A stretch of 64,000 nt of DNA from Leptodontidium sp. MPI-SDFR-AT-0119 (lineage: Eukaryota > Ascomycota > Leotiomycetes > Helotiales > Leptodontidiaceae), in assembly GCA_020726505.1 (NCBI GenBank), contig JAHLEZ010000005.1, positions 1,612,001-1,676,000 of the forward strand, read 5' to 3'. Below are positions 37,518 through 49,442 of this stretch, in pieces (position 1 is the stretch's first letter; the number at the start of each line of letters is the position of its first letter). The position numbers and the translations under genes were made by a program. The notes beneath the pieces are model-generated. The model was not told the origin of the DNA. It ran no database searches and saw only the letters and a program-made list of their open reading frames with translations.

Positions 37518-39254
37518 TCTCCCCTCCTCTCGGGTGCAGGAGTGGCAATTTGCGTATTTTTCAGCCAGCAAAGGACCAAGAGGCTGCAAATCGATTATCA
37601 TTCGCTTGGGGGCGTAGCCAGATTGAGCATCGCAGCCATCAGCCGCCTACCCAGCACGAGATCTAAGTGGAGGCCTATGGGCTTGGCACCAGCTTGCTCT
37701 GTCTCTGGCCTGATCTGACTTGACTTGACCTGTCCTATCTTATCCTATCCTAGGTATCCTAACCTACCTAGGTACCACTATTGTCTGCTGCACTTGCATT
37801 ATTCCTGGGCTCTTCCACTACTCACTCACTCACTCAACTCACTTCCACCTGCAAGTTCCAACTACTTCGACGCAGCTGGCGCTGTCTGTTCATTACACTA
37901 TTGCACCACTCACTCGCCCACCACTCACTCCTCGCTGTCACTGCCACTACTGAATAGCTGCAGTTGAGCTGCTCTCTCGACCCCACCACCTAGGCACTTA
38001 CCTACCCACCTCCCAGCTTACTTACCTCTCTTACCTATCCTTGCCCTGCTTGTAAGTAAGTCCCGCCCTTCCTATCCTATCCTATCATATCATATCCCAT
38101 CCTTTCCTTTCCTGCCCTCTCCCATCCTTTCCCCATCCAGATCCAGATCAAGCTCCACATCACTTTTCCATTTCCATCACATCCCAAACCGCTTCCACGA
38201 TCCACCCCCCTTGCCCCTTGCCTGGCACTTAAAGTGTCATCTGTGCGCATCTGTCTTGGGCTTGGAACCTTCCGCTCCACCTCCCTTGGCGCCGCTCGAG
38301 CTGCAAAGAGCAAGGGTCCTGGTCACAACTGCCATTAAGCTTGCGCACATCTTCTGGCTGTCGGCCTCTTCGTTTACACTTCCTTGCACTTACACTTGCA
38401 CTTACTTGCAACCGCACTTCCCCTCCTGCTCACACCCATCAACCTCTACGAATTTCACTCTGTCACCCGGCACTTCCAAGCATGACCACCACCACCCGTC
38501 GTCCATCATACATGATCCATGACGGCATGAACTGAATTCTGACTCTCCCATGCGAACAGGTTCATCTCACCACGGGTAGCTGCATAACCTCCAGAGACCC
38601 CGACCACTCCCGTCGACCATCAACAGCTTCAAGTCTTTGTCTCTTCATCAGTAGGTGATTCAGAACACTCCCGTCAAGAACGCATCCCAGCCTTCGCCGG
38701 GCCCCCATCGTTCCAATACCTCGCCCCAACTCCCGCTGACCCGTATTAATTTAGGGCGAACACTTTGCAATACTTTATTCCTAGTTTCAGCTTCCCGAGA
38801 CCGCGATCCAAACTAGAGGAACGGCCGCTTGTTGATTTGGTACAAGATTCGGATCGCAAGCGTCAACCAGACTTCCATCAACCAGCGCTTCTTCCCAAAC
38901 CTGACCTTTAACTCTCCGCTCTCCTGTCTAGTTTGACATCAGACGAAACTTCTACTCTCATCTCCGATCAGAGGAAACGAAACTGTCTGTCCCCTGAACA
39001 GTTTCGGTATCAAGAGAAATCGTAACACTGGGACGACATCTGCACGATCTGCTTGTCGGAGTTGTCATTTTGGCAATACCGTTCGCCCAATCTCGTGCAC
39101 ATTCCATGGAACGGCGCAACCAAATTGCAACACCCCAATAACCACCACAGACAGACTTTTGTCTAATCCCCGATTGTCTCTTACCGCTGCTCGCGCTTGA
39201 GCTTTTACCGCTACCACCGCCAAACTGGCATACTCAACGTACAGACTGTTCGAA

Positions 39255-39317
39255 GTGAGTACATCGTTGGGAGCTCTGGCGAGACGCTCTCAAATTTTTG
39301 CTAACGCTTCACCACAG
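39255..39317 (+). other. Intron in the 5' leader of medA
   Basis: A GTGAGT donor at 39255, a GCTAAC branch site near 39298 and an ACCACAG acceptor ending at 39317 mark a 63-nt intron. The frame entering the next exon meets a TGA at 39198 with no ATG between, so the upstream exon is untranslated in this frame, and translation should start at ATG 39453. Confidence 0.65.
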
Positions 39318-39452
39318 CCTGAGCACCCTTCCTCTAACAGACCTATTATACTCGACGACTCCTACGCATCGCCCGAGACTGCGGCTTTTCACGAAGAAGG
39401 GTACGAGGGAGGCCTTGTGGCCAGGGCGGATTCCCCGAAGGATCTCCTTCCC

Positions 39453-41694
39453 ATGTCTGCCTACGGGAAACCGCAACCGCCACAGCTTCATGGTATGTGT
39501 ATTTGGAGGCGGAGCTCTTGACGCGTCAGTGTGGTGTGCATCTTTACTTACAGTTCAGTAGGCTATGATCCTGGGCGAAGTTATCCCGAAAACTCTTTTC
39601 CATACGCGGCCCCAAGCTATGGCTCCCAACCCCCGGGTCCGGCATCAACTACCGCACCAGTCTACCAGACGGCACCTCAGCTGACACCCATGGCATACCC
39701 TTCGAATCAGGTGCGCGCTCCTTATGACGACCAATCCGGACCTTACTTGAATGTTGGAACGACAGTACCAGAGATAACATCCTTCGCGCCGCAAAGAGGA
39801 ACTTCCGGCACCAAGATTTACGTCTACATCACATCTTTGTACGAGCTGATAACGGAAACTGCGCCAGTTTTCTCTCTAATGTTTGGGCAACGGAAATGCC
39901 CTGCTTCCTTGCAGAAGGTCAGCCAGCAGGGAGCTGTCTGCTCATACACAGTGACCGCTGAAGTCCCACCATTTAGTGTTACCGGGTGGCACTCGACAAC
40001 AGTACCTTTGTGCATGTTTATGGAGAGTGGTGATGGAGATGCGATTGAGAAGGTTGATGCTGGACAGTTTTCGTTTATTGATGGGCAGAACGAGAACAGC
40101 ACTCAGGAGAATTCCAGGAAAAGGAAACTGTCAACAGATTCGGCAGACATGCGAAGTCCAATGAAGCGAACGTCCAGCCAGCACTTGAGGACGAAGGAGG
40201 AGTATGGCACGTATGGGTATTCTCAAAGCGAGGGAACACCAACATTCTCGCCGTATCTTCAGCCCAGCAATAATTACAATAACCTTGTCCCACAGTACAA
40301 TCGTTCCGGAGGAAGCTACCAGGGTCAACAAGCCAGGAATCTCGGGTTCTACTCCACATCCGCCACAGCCTCTCCACCAGCTATCAAGTCACAATCACCC
40401 CAACCAGGCAACTGGGGCTCGTACCAAAGCTCTTCAATGGCACGTAGTCCGGGAGTGCAATCAAGTCTGGGGTTGCAGCGGCCGGGTTTGGCATCGCTCC
40501 CAACACCAGCATCGACAGCAAATCCACCTTTGATCAGGACTTCAACTCTGCAACAAAATTCACCTAGTCCAGCGACTACGCCACATGGAGGTCACCCGGG
40601 TCACTTCAACGCATATGCTATGTACCCTCACAAAGCAAAGCTCGAGCTTACGGGAGAACTTGAAGATATGGCAGTGCATTGGTCAGAGGAGGAGTGGGAG
40701 TCGAGAAGACGGCTTGTACAGTTCAACCGGTCACAATCGGGCAGTACTATCACGACTACCTTCCATGCCATTTCTCCAGACGACCGATCCCCGAACAGTA
40801 CTTGTATCAGCTGCATCTACTGGGAAGAGAAACAAGAATGTTTTGTCACAAGTGTCGATACGATCTATCTACTAGAACAACTTGTCGCTGCTCGATTCAC
40901 AGTGGAGGAAAAGAACCGGATACGAAGAAACCTGGAGGGTTTCCGCCCACTGACGGTATCGAAGGGAAAGTCTGACAGTGAAGAGTTTTTTAAGGTCATC
41001 ATGGCATTCCCGGCTCCGAAACCGAGGAATATTGAGAAGGATGTCAAAGTATTCCATTGGAAAGATCTGGCTTCCGCACTAAAGAAGATCATTGGTAAAT
41101 ACGTAAGTATCGCGAGTGAGAAATTACCATGATCAAATGCTGACGTTGGATTAGTCTGCCAGCCCATCTTCAACACTTCCGCCAGGACCGTCACTTCTTA
41201 CACCAGTCAGTTCGTCAGGGTATGTCACCGAAGGATCGAATGCGGGTATCTCAACGTACCCAAGTGACCACCATGGAGGAGTCTCACCCCGATCGATATC
41301 TGGCTCGACCACTTCAACTTACACCTCCAACATCCCCGCGCGAGTCCTCTCGCCTCACGACCAGAAGTCCATGGCACTCCAAGGAGGCCCTCCTGATCTC
41401 CGCATGCCACAACACCCCCACGAAGGACCGAGCCACTGGCATTCAGGACAGCATCACATGCAAACACCACACCAGTATCAACCTTTGAGCAACCCCAGCA
41501 ATCGAGGCTCATGGGACATGTATGGCGAAACTGGTCCTGCGACTGCCGGCGGCACTTCTGCTCAGTTGCAGACCTTGAACTATCCAAATCATCGCAATCC
41601 AGCGGAGTCGGCGGCTACAGGGGGCGACAACAGGATTGCCAGGACATTATCGGCGCAGCAACAAAGTCAGAGTCAGCAGATGCCGCGTACGTGA
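39453..41694 (+). CDS. medA: MedA (Medusa/Ren1/Acon-3) family developmental transcription regulator
   Basis: Coding exons 39453-39492, 39559-41102 and 41155-41694 give 707 aa. The open frame also extends upstream of the ATG within the exon (39318 onward) but without another ATG. Residues ~78-190 form a beta-rich region (VPEITSFAPQRGTSGTKIYV) like the IPT-type domain of this family. A Ser/Pro/Gln-rich linker with a basic KRKLS patch follows. Residues ~367-528 carry the highly conserved C-terminal block, with CIYWEEKQECFVTSVDTIYL, RRNLEGFRPLTVSKGKSDSE and FPAPKPRNIEKDVKVF, ending IIGKY at an intron. The last ~180 residues are low complexity. MedA proteins are nuclear regulators of conidiation and, in several pathogens, of adhesion and virulence. 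The 15-kb empty upstream region and leader intron suggest complex regulation. A GTGAGC just before the stop (41691) could be a donor to a further small exon; I kept the simple stop. Confidence 0.88.
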
Positions 41695-44600
41695 GCTGTG
41701 TGGGCTCTGTGATTGGCGAGGGCGGATGTTGAGGGTGTCCTCGACAAATCAGATGATCCGAGGTTTAGCGCGTCTCGATCCTAGTCCGATCTCGTATCCC
41801 CTCACATGCGCATGCCTTCCGCAGAACATCTTGCAACCTTGTTGATGCTTGCAAGGCGACTCATCAGCGGATTTGCGATATCGATATCACGATGATACGT
41901 CCTCGCTCTCCTATTCGACGCTTGCCTAGACACCCTCTTCATATATCGAGTCATTATCTCCTATTTCACGGCGCTCCGTACACCGATCTGAGTTGAGCTA
42001 TTCTCGTTCTATTCCCCGTTACTTGTTTTCCCAGCATCAACACTTTGTTTATCTCGCGGCAGTCAGCAGACATTAGATATCCCTTTCGCAACATGCATTT
42101 GTTTATGGTGGGGGGTTTGGGTTGGGTCAAAGGTCAGGGGGGGTTGGCATTCTGAGGCCTAGGTCTTCGGTCCAGGCCTGGCGGTCAGGAGTCTTCGGTG
42201 GCGTTCAATGTTCTATGAGCGGGCTGCATCATCAAGGGAGTGTAGCATATACCTGAAATTTGGGTTCCGGGGGGTTGGATTTTGATTTTGATTTTGGCCT
42301 TGTTGTTGTTCTATTAATCTACAGTATCACCACCACCATCATATTCTCCTTGTTTTTACCGCTAGTATCTTATTTATCAGTACCAGATATCCCCCATGTT
42401 CTTTGAGTTATCAGTTGCATTGCATTTGACCCGGCGCTACTGTTCTGTTTTGAAGCAAGCAGAAAAAGAGAGGCGAGGATATATTCTTCCATATATGGAA
42501 TTATAACCAATACAACAGTCTGCCCAGTTCTTTTTTGATTTGATTTTGATTTGATTCATTGTTCACTTCAGCCATGCTTGTTTACTTGCTCTTTGGGCCT
42601 TGGAAGAAATACCCGATCTTGCCATACACATGTAGGAGGGAGGAGAAGGCAGAGATGAGCCAGACCAGACCTGTTCGTTGTACTACTATGGGCGGGTTGC
42701 AATTGCTATAGCGTGAAGGGCTCGGACTTTCTTTGCTGGTGTTTTGGGGTGGGTTGCCCAGGTTTTTTCTTCTTCAATTTCTATTTCCAGCTTTCTATTA
42801 TCTATATCAATATGCATGCATGCAATGAAATGGAAGGGAAGGAGAATGGGGTTATCGAAGATGGTACCAGCCTTGGCATTTTTGATTTTGATGGTGTTGT
42901 GGCGAATGTTGTTTCCTGGCTTGGGCTGGGTCATGGTCAGGATTCGGGAAGGGCTACTTCCGAAGGAATGGGAGGGGGGACTGGGAAATCATGACAGAAA
43001 CGACAGAAACCAGGAATCGGCAATTGGGACACGACAAACAGGGTTGAGGATACCTAGCCACCAGGTTGGTTCAGTTCAAGGAGGGGATTGATTATTTAAT
43101 GAAAATATGCATGGATGGCGAAGATTGGGGGGCATGGGATACATGGGGCATGGATATGGCTATTGTTATGGGATGCATGAGATACCATGGGATTTTACTG
43201 TTGTATTATTGTTTATTCATTACTCCATCTTAGGATAACTTAATACGTAATAGTTAATATCGCATTATCAAGCTCATCAGGCATTGCATTGTCAAACTGT
43301 TCCCTTTCCCAACCCATAGAAACAAATAGACAGCATCGTTTACCCATCGATCACGGCAGGAGCCGTCAGCGTATCATTGATTTAGCGTTAATCCTTGTTG
43401 TCGATCATCTTTCTTTCCTTTTTGTCTTTTCTTTTCCTTTTTCCGGCTGTGAGAAAGCCGGGTCCGACCGAATCAGAATCTGAGTTTGAGTTCATCTCTC
43501 TCCCAATCATGGCGTCATGATCTACGTGCAGGATGTCTCCGTGCCGTGTTCTAGTTGCTTTGGGGAGGGAGGGGTGGCCTGACTATGCGGATTGGTGGAG
43601 GCAGGGAGGGGTTAAGCTTAACTTGAACTTAAACCCTTGAGCCTTGACCTTGAGCCTTGAGGATGGGATGGGATGGATTGTTAAGTGGATGGGACGGGAT
43701 GGGAATCATGGGATATAGCAAGGTGTTGGGATGATGGCGAGGGAGAGGGGAGGGAAGGGTTTTGTGGATTGTGGCGTGATCTTGGGATGGGGGATGGGGG
43801 ATGGATGATGGATGATGGGATTCAGGGTTTGACCTTGCCTTGGTGGATGGATGGGGTTCTATGGGGTTGAGGGATTGAAAATTTGAGGGGGGTGAGAATT
43901 ACGTAGGAGTGGGTAAATTTCAGCACGCCCGAGTTTGACCTTTTCCTCGCCTACCAGTCAGTTCTGGACGATCGTTATCTCGAATATCGATTGTCTCATC
44001 TCGCTCAAATTTATTGAATTCGCATTGCCAATTTTTATCATGTCTCGCTCACCCTTAAGTTGTGTTAAATACAGTAAGATACGGATTTAAACTTCTGATC
44101 TCTCACTTTTTTTCTTATTCGATTATTTTGTATTGGAGAGGATTGCTTCCATCCCTTCTACCTCCTCTCCTTCTTTCGTTCTTTCTTTCTCCCCTTTTTA
44201 GAGGATTAGAGTAGAAAATAAGTGGAAGGAAAAGTATTGAAGATTGGAAGGAGGTGTCAGATTTGATGACGGTATTGTAAGTTCCCGCAATTAGATTAGG
44301 ATACAGTACGCTAGACAAGTTGTTGGGTTGTTTTGGCTTGGACGATTTAAAGGGATGGGGATGGGGATGGGCCAGGGAGGTGGTGAGGTGGGTGAGGTAA
44401 GCTTATTGAGGTTCTACGGCTAGATATTGGTTAATGATGGGGTTAATTTCTTGCGGAACTTGTAGGCACCTAGCGAGGGAGCTGTTATTCTGTCGAGGTG
44501 TTGGAAGGAGGATTTTTCGGTGGTGAGGATGTAGTTACATCATTATTCCAGAGCTGCGAATATTGAAGAAACGGGGTAGTTAGGTTTTTTTCTCTCTGAT

Positions 44601-46335
44601 ACTCTGACAGTTCTAATCCCTCGGCTCTCTGCTTTTGATGTCTTTAACTCGAGGCTTAACTTCAAAGTAAGGCTGCTCACTTCGTCTTTTGATGTGTTGA
44701 GCCACATGCCACTGCGCTACTCCTTCCTACCTCTATTCGATCTGCAGTACGGTGCGGTACGGTACGATTCAACAACTGCGGAGAAGTCTCTGGTCAAATG
44801 ATGAACGGTCTGCTTTATCCAAACACTCTTTTCGTCCCTCCTCGCTCTGTTTCGTCAATAATCAAGCATTCCTCTAATGTAATTTCGTCGTTCGTTAACT
44901 TCAGCCACAAATCGATCTCCACTTCACTCCTCAATCCAAGGTCGAATGATGAGAGATCTACTTTTCGTTGCTGGAGAGTAAAATGTCCGACCGATGATGC
45001 TTGATGGCAGGAATATTTCGTAACTAAGTCTATCTCTCTCTCCATTCCGATCGTCCACTTCTCGCCTCCGCATGTTCAACTAACAATCCATTATTCTTTA
45101 ATTTAAACCTTTTTTGTATTGGAGACTGCCCTCTCTCCCCTACTAGTATGCGTCCCTGCGCTTTCCTCGTATTAGCGCGACAGCTAGTTCCACACCCCCT
45201 CCCAAATCCTATAACGGGTCTGGTAACAAGCTCGATTGACGGTACATTCAATTGCGGAAGTCTCGCAACTACTATACTAGCTATCATTTCGGATTTGAGG
45301 AATTTCACTTGACGCTGCGAGGACTGTGAGTGGTAAGTATCACCCCACCCCACCCCACCCCTCCTTGCCAAAATTCCACAAAAAGTTTGCGGAAGATTTA
45401 CTTTTAAAAAAATCCTCAGAGGCCACTGCGAACTGCACGATCTTGGGAACAGATACACCTGCATTGGTCAAGATGTTGCAGAAATTGTTATTCAACCGAC
45501 TTCCACACCAAGTACTATAAAAGATGCGGTTTCAAAGCTGCAGGTGTGCGGGGTGTGGATACTGCACCATTAGACCAAGTGCCATCCTCGCTTCAGTTTC
45601 GGACTCTGGTGAGGAGATGTGTAGTAGAGTAGGGTGAACGGCGGGTGCAAGGTACAAGATGGTGGTTTCCCTGATTGTGCTGGGTTCTCTCCAGGTACGG
45701 TAGAAATTTTCATTAATAAGTTGTTTTCGAGCAGGTAGAATCAGGCTTTATTTAGTAAACTAATGCGAGGAAATCCTGGAATAGGTTGAAATCGGATGGG
45801 GTGTTGTTGATTGGGGTTTTCCATGTCAACACATCAGGCACTTAAGCGAGATTCTGGATGGTTCTTCGGTCCCTTTCGGTCAGCCACTTCGAATTTACGA
45901 GTGTTGGGAAATGAGCACTTGGTTACGATTACGTTGATACAGCAATTTCTATTTGAGTAAATCTTGTGAGTTTGGAATGGCGGGAATCGATCTAGGTTGT
46001 TGGAACATCCCGTTGGGGCATCTTGTCGAAGTGGGTGATGAACATTTGGATTCTTGAAATTTTCAGTTGTGGTGAAATCTTTATTTGAGCTCTTGAAGTG
46101 CTTGAAGCTTGTGATTCTATGGAACTGTTTGGAATCGAAAATGACATCTACAAATCGTATAAGCCATTGTTTTTCATGCCTGGGTGGGCCAACATAGTCT
46201 CGTGTTAGGGATTCAACCCGCACATTTAAAGAGGGAGCGTCGCAGACCATAAGTCTGACATGCGCGGGCTTTTGTTGGATGATACAATTCTAATTAAACA
46301 TTACGTACTGTGCTAGCTTAGGTACCTATTTTAAT
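41695..46335. other. 4.6-kb gene-poor region
   Basis: No gene is supportable. 41.7-42.6 kb is T-rich and is probably the medA 3' region. 42.6-44.4 kb holds GGGAT/GGATG-rich words and short frames without motifs. 44.7-45.5 kb has short opposing frames that read like non-coding sequence. Two tRNA-like fragments (near 45.55 and 46.2 kb, minus) are discussed under rejected items. Confidence 0.6.
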
Positions 46336-48145
46336 CTACGGTTCCTCGCGATATTCTTCATCACCATCTACATCCAAATAGTCTCTGGACTCCGGATCAT
46401 TCACACACCTTGCAACCCTCGTCCCCACATTTCTCCCTTCATCAAACGCACCATGCAAATACCCATACCGCTCACGACTGGTATGTTCCCCCGCCCACCA
46501 CAACCTCCCACCAACAGCTCTCCTCAAATCATCATGCTCGCTAATCGTGAATCCCGGTGGCCAATTCGAGAAACTGCCCTTCGCCCACTCCATCTCTCCC
46601 CATTTCGGCAACATGAACGCCGTCGGCTCCGGCACATTCTCCACCCCGAACATCTCTTTCAATACATCCATTACCTGACCCTTCGTCGTTTCCAATGGTT
46701 GCGATTCAACGATCGAGGAGAACGGCGACGTGACAGTCGCAACCAGGATCCCCGAACCGGGTAAGAAATCCTCATGCGACAATGACTGAAAGAGTGGATA
46801 ATATCCCCTCATATGTGTCGAAGCATAAAGGAAGAACTCCGTAGATGTATTCCAGAAGATTTCATCAGGCGGAAATTGCATGAATATCTTCGTGTAGGTC
46901 CCCATGCTCATTTTGGTGATTGAGGAGGCTTTCCAATCTGGAAGAGGAGGAGAGAATGTTATCAAGGAGGATTTGAGAACTCCGAGAGAAAAGGTGGTTA
47001 CTGCGTGAGAAGCGGTTATGCAGGATCCGTCGGTGTTGTGGACTGTGATGTCGGAGGGGGAGTAGGCTATGTTGCGGACGATGGTGGAGAGGTGGAGGCG
47101 TGGATCGGATGGATTCAAGTATGTGGATGCTAGGCTGTGGATTATAGTATTGAAACCGCGGGGGTCGAGGGAAAAATGGCTGGTGGGTGAGAAGTGTCTG
47201 AATGTTGAGTTCTGGGAAAGTTAGCTTGAGGGAGAAGCGTGTGTTTTGTGGGACGTACGTGGCTCGCCAAAGTCCTGGAACGAGAACTCAATTCCTGTTT
47301 GGGAATTCAGTCAGTTTTGATGTCTCGTTATTCCTAGAATTAGGATTGAGACATACTGGGGGTTGAGCATATTCGTAATCCATCTTATACCACTCTGCTG
47401 TGCGTGCTTGAGGATCTTTCTCTGGATTATATCCCGCTTCTGAAAGGGCAGAACGGAGATCTGCATCTTCCATGTCGTGCAAATTGAGAGGTTGCTGGCT
47501 TTCGCCTTGTGTGGAGATTCGTCCATTTTGGTTTTCGAGTTTCGAGTAGTAAGCATCGAACTCTGTCAGTTTGTCTACATAGTCGAGTTGACCCGTTGGA
47601 TCATATGTCAAGAGAGACGAACTGTCGCTAGCGTGAGTTCGGAGGTCATGCTTCTTTGCCTGGAAGTAATCAGCGGTAGAACTTGGAGGCTTAGTGACTA
47701 TTTCTCACTAATGTCCAAATCGGGTTTTCAGGTCCATCATCTGTCACAGTTCCTTGAACCTATATCCAACTTGGTTAGGGACTGCTGATGGGATTTGAAC
47801 GGGCTAGAGGCTTACCCAGTTTGCTCCCAACTCAACTGTGTACGGATCTCCGTTCCTGTCGCCTCCAAAACTTGTATGTCGACATCTTCCCCCGATCTCT
47901 GCGTTGTATTCGATAATAATGAAGTCTTCTACCTCATTCTGGGAAAGGGCTTGCTACTTGAATGTCAGCGACGACACACCAAAAGAATCGGAGACACAAA
48001 CAGCTGCAGCTATGCCAGCAATACCAGCGCCGAGAACTACAACTTTGGTTCTCTGGCAGACTCGCGAGGCTCTGATTTCTGTATCATGAATCAAGGCTGT
48101 AACTGACAGCAGAAACATTGAGATGCAAAATAGTTTGGGGGGCAT
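46336..48145 (-). CDS. Secreted flavin-containing amine oxidase (polyamine-oxidase-like)
   Basis: Six exons on the minus strand, 48145-48002, 47953-47816, 47759-47709, 47659-47357, 47294-47259 and 47211-46336, are all joined in phase 0, giving 515 aa. Introns are 47-62 nt with clear branch sites. Residues 1-20 (LFCISMFLLSVTALI core) look like a signal peptide. Then comes the FAD dinucleotide-binding motif VVVLGAGIAGIAAA, followed by IIEYNAEIGGRCRH, and near the C terminus WWAGEHTSRERYGYLHGAFD, the conserved FAD-contacting end of the family. Such enzymes oxidise polyamines or other amines with O2, giving an aldehyde, a shortened amine and H2O2. I chose the first donor (GTTTGT at 48001) because it yields the family-typical AAAQAL helix; a second at 47995 would insert two residues. 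Substrate is not determinable. It diverges from the transporter at 49443 across 1.3 kb. Confidence 0.88.
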
Positions 48146-49442
48146 GTCTTTGCCATGGGTATTTCGAATGTCGATGTCGACCTAAAAGCCATAAAATCAA
48201 CTCGCAAATGTATGGCCAGGGGTACGGTTCGATTGATTGTCTTGAAAATCTTGAAATGTTAATTGACGAGAAAAGAAGGAAAACGATGTGAGATTTAAAG
48301 AAGTCATCATAAGGTGGTCTGGCAGCCAATGTTTACTCTGCCATCAAGTACAGCTCACCACGTGGAGCCATAACGCTGGACTAGGAAACAACCAAGATCA
48401 GACTAAGACAGCCAACGCCTAGAACAGCATTCAGCCAGCATCTTTCCAAAAGTATATGCGCTTCTCCTTGAAGATTCGTAGCACCCTTTCAGCCGCCGCC
48501 TGCTAGTGTGTTTGGAAAGTGGAGCCGCATCCAAACCTGAGACACGATACAATTTTCCTCGCGAAAGCCACTTTTCAGAAATGCAAAAAAGTAAACAGTG
48601 CTATCGAGAAGCATGGACGAAAAGTTTGTGGAGACGACGCTCCAGCGGCTTCGCTTGGAATAGGGGGTTACATACGCGCGGGATCTAGCGTCCCACGCTG
48701 GCGGGAAGGTTTCAATGCTCTTGAAGGATACGAATACATCTCGAATCCCAGCTCAGAAGGGGATGCTAAGATTTGTTGTAGATGCTTTGATTGACCAGAT
48801 CGAATGCAACTTCAAGGGAAGAGTGGCGGTGAAACGAGCCCTGACCTGCCCCTTGGTTGTCACGTGAGGACAGCAAACTCGGCTGATTCAGGGGGGCATC
48901 CAGCCGGAAGTGGAAGGTGGCGTCGAGGATGCGGCTGAGGGAAAGTCAAAGCCACTCTACTTTGAACGACGTGGAGATTTCAATTCCGCTTATTTGGGCT
49001 TTCCCAGACCTCGAATTGCATGTTCGTCTAATGGTAAGCCACTCCCGGCATGGCCGTCTATTTTGGCATATACAGCTCAAAACAATTAAGCGAGGATGAC
49101 CTGAGATTCGGATCACCCAGTAGCATCGATTCGTGTCGGCTGACAGCACAAAGCCTGAGGGCACAAGCCTGTACTAATGACCACGATATGTTTTGACGAC
49201 AGCTGAAGATGCAGTAAGTAAGGCTTTAAGTTTCCTTCTCGGGCTCGTCCGTCAGTGCGTTGTCAATAATTGGCAACCAAACAAACATGTTTGGCACTTC
49301 ATAATATTATGATCCGCTCTTCCCTGCAGATTTACTTTCTGTTTCCAAGTGCAATCCACTCGTTCTTTCAATCCTGTCATTCGGTCTCCAATTTTCGTTA
49401 TTTCCCCGTTATTCCTAAGATTTTTTATTTTCAATTGTTACA
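48146..49442. other. Shared upstream region of the amine oxidase and MFS transporter
   Basis: 1.3 kb between divergent genes. No gene is seen; short frames at 48.5-49.1 kb have no motifs. It presumably contains both promoters. Confidence 0.6.

Larger units (their letters stand above)
23699..39254. other. 15-kb gene desert upstream of medA
   Basis: No protein gene is supportable over about 15.5 kb. Open frames are short, mostly below 130 codons, lack motifs and overlap on both strands. Composition changes along it: 24-33 kb is mixed, with poly-A (29210-29225) and many GTACCT/AGGTAC words. From 33 to 38.5 kb it is crowded with short tandem pentamers (GGTAA, GGACT, ACTTC, CCTAT, GATGA) and CAGA tetramers. 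From 36.5 to 39.3 kb it becomes pyrimidine- and CA-rich with short upstream open frames, as in a long fungal 5' leader. The likeliest reading is an extended promoter and long, possibly spliced, 5' untranslated region of the medA-like gene, plus the 3' flank of the Zn2Cys6 gene; unannotated non-coding RNAs are possible. Confidence 0.6.

Noticed and set aside
45530..45605. tRNA-like fragment on the minus strand with TGGTCTAATGGT, resembling a tRNA-Pro D arm
   Set aside because: No consistent 7-bp acceptor stem, anticodon arm or GGTTCGA-type T arm could be folded; at best a tRNA relic.
46190..46275. Second tRNA-like stretch (minus) with GGGTTGAATCCC and a CAGAC/GTCTG hairpin
   Set aside because: No A-box, and the stems do not add up to a cloverleaf; probably chance.
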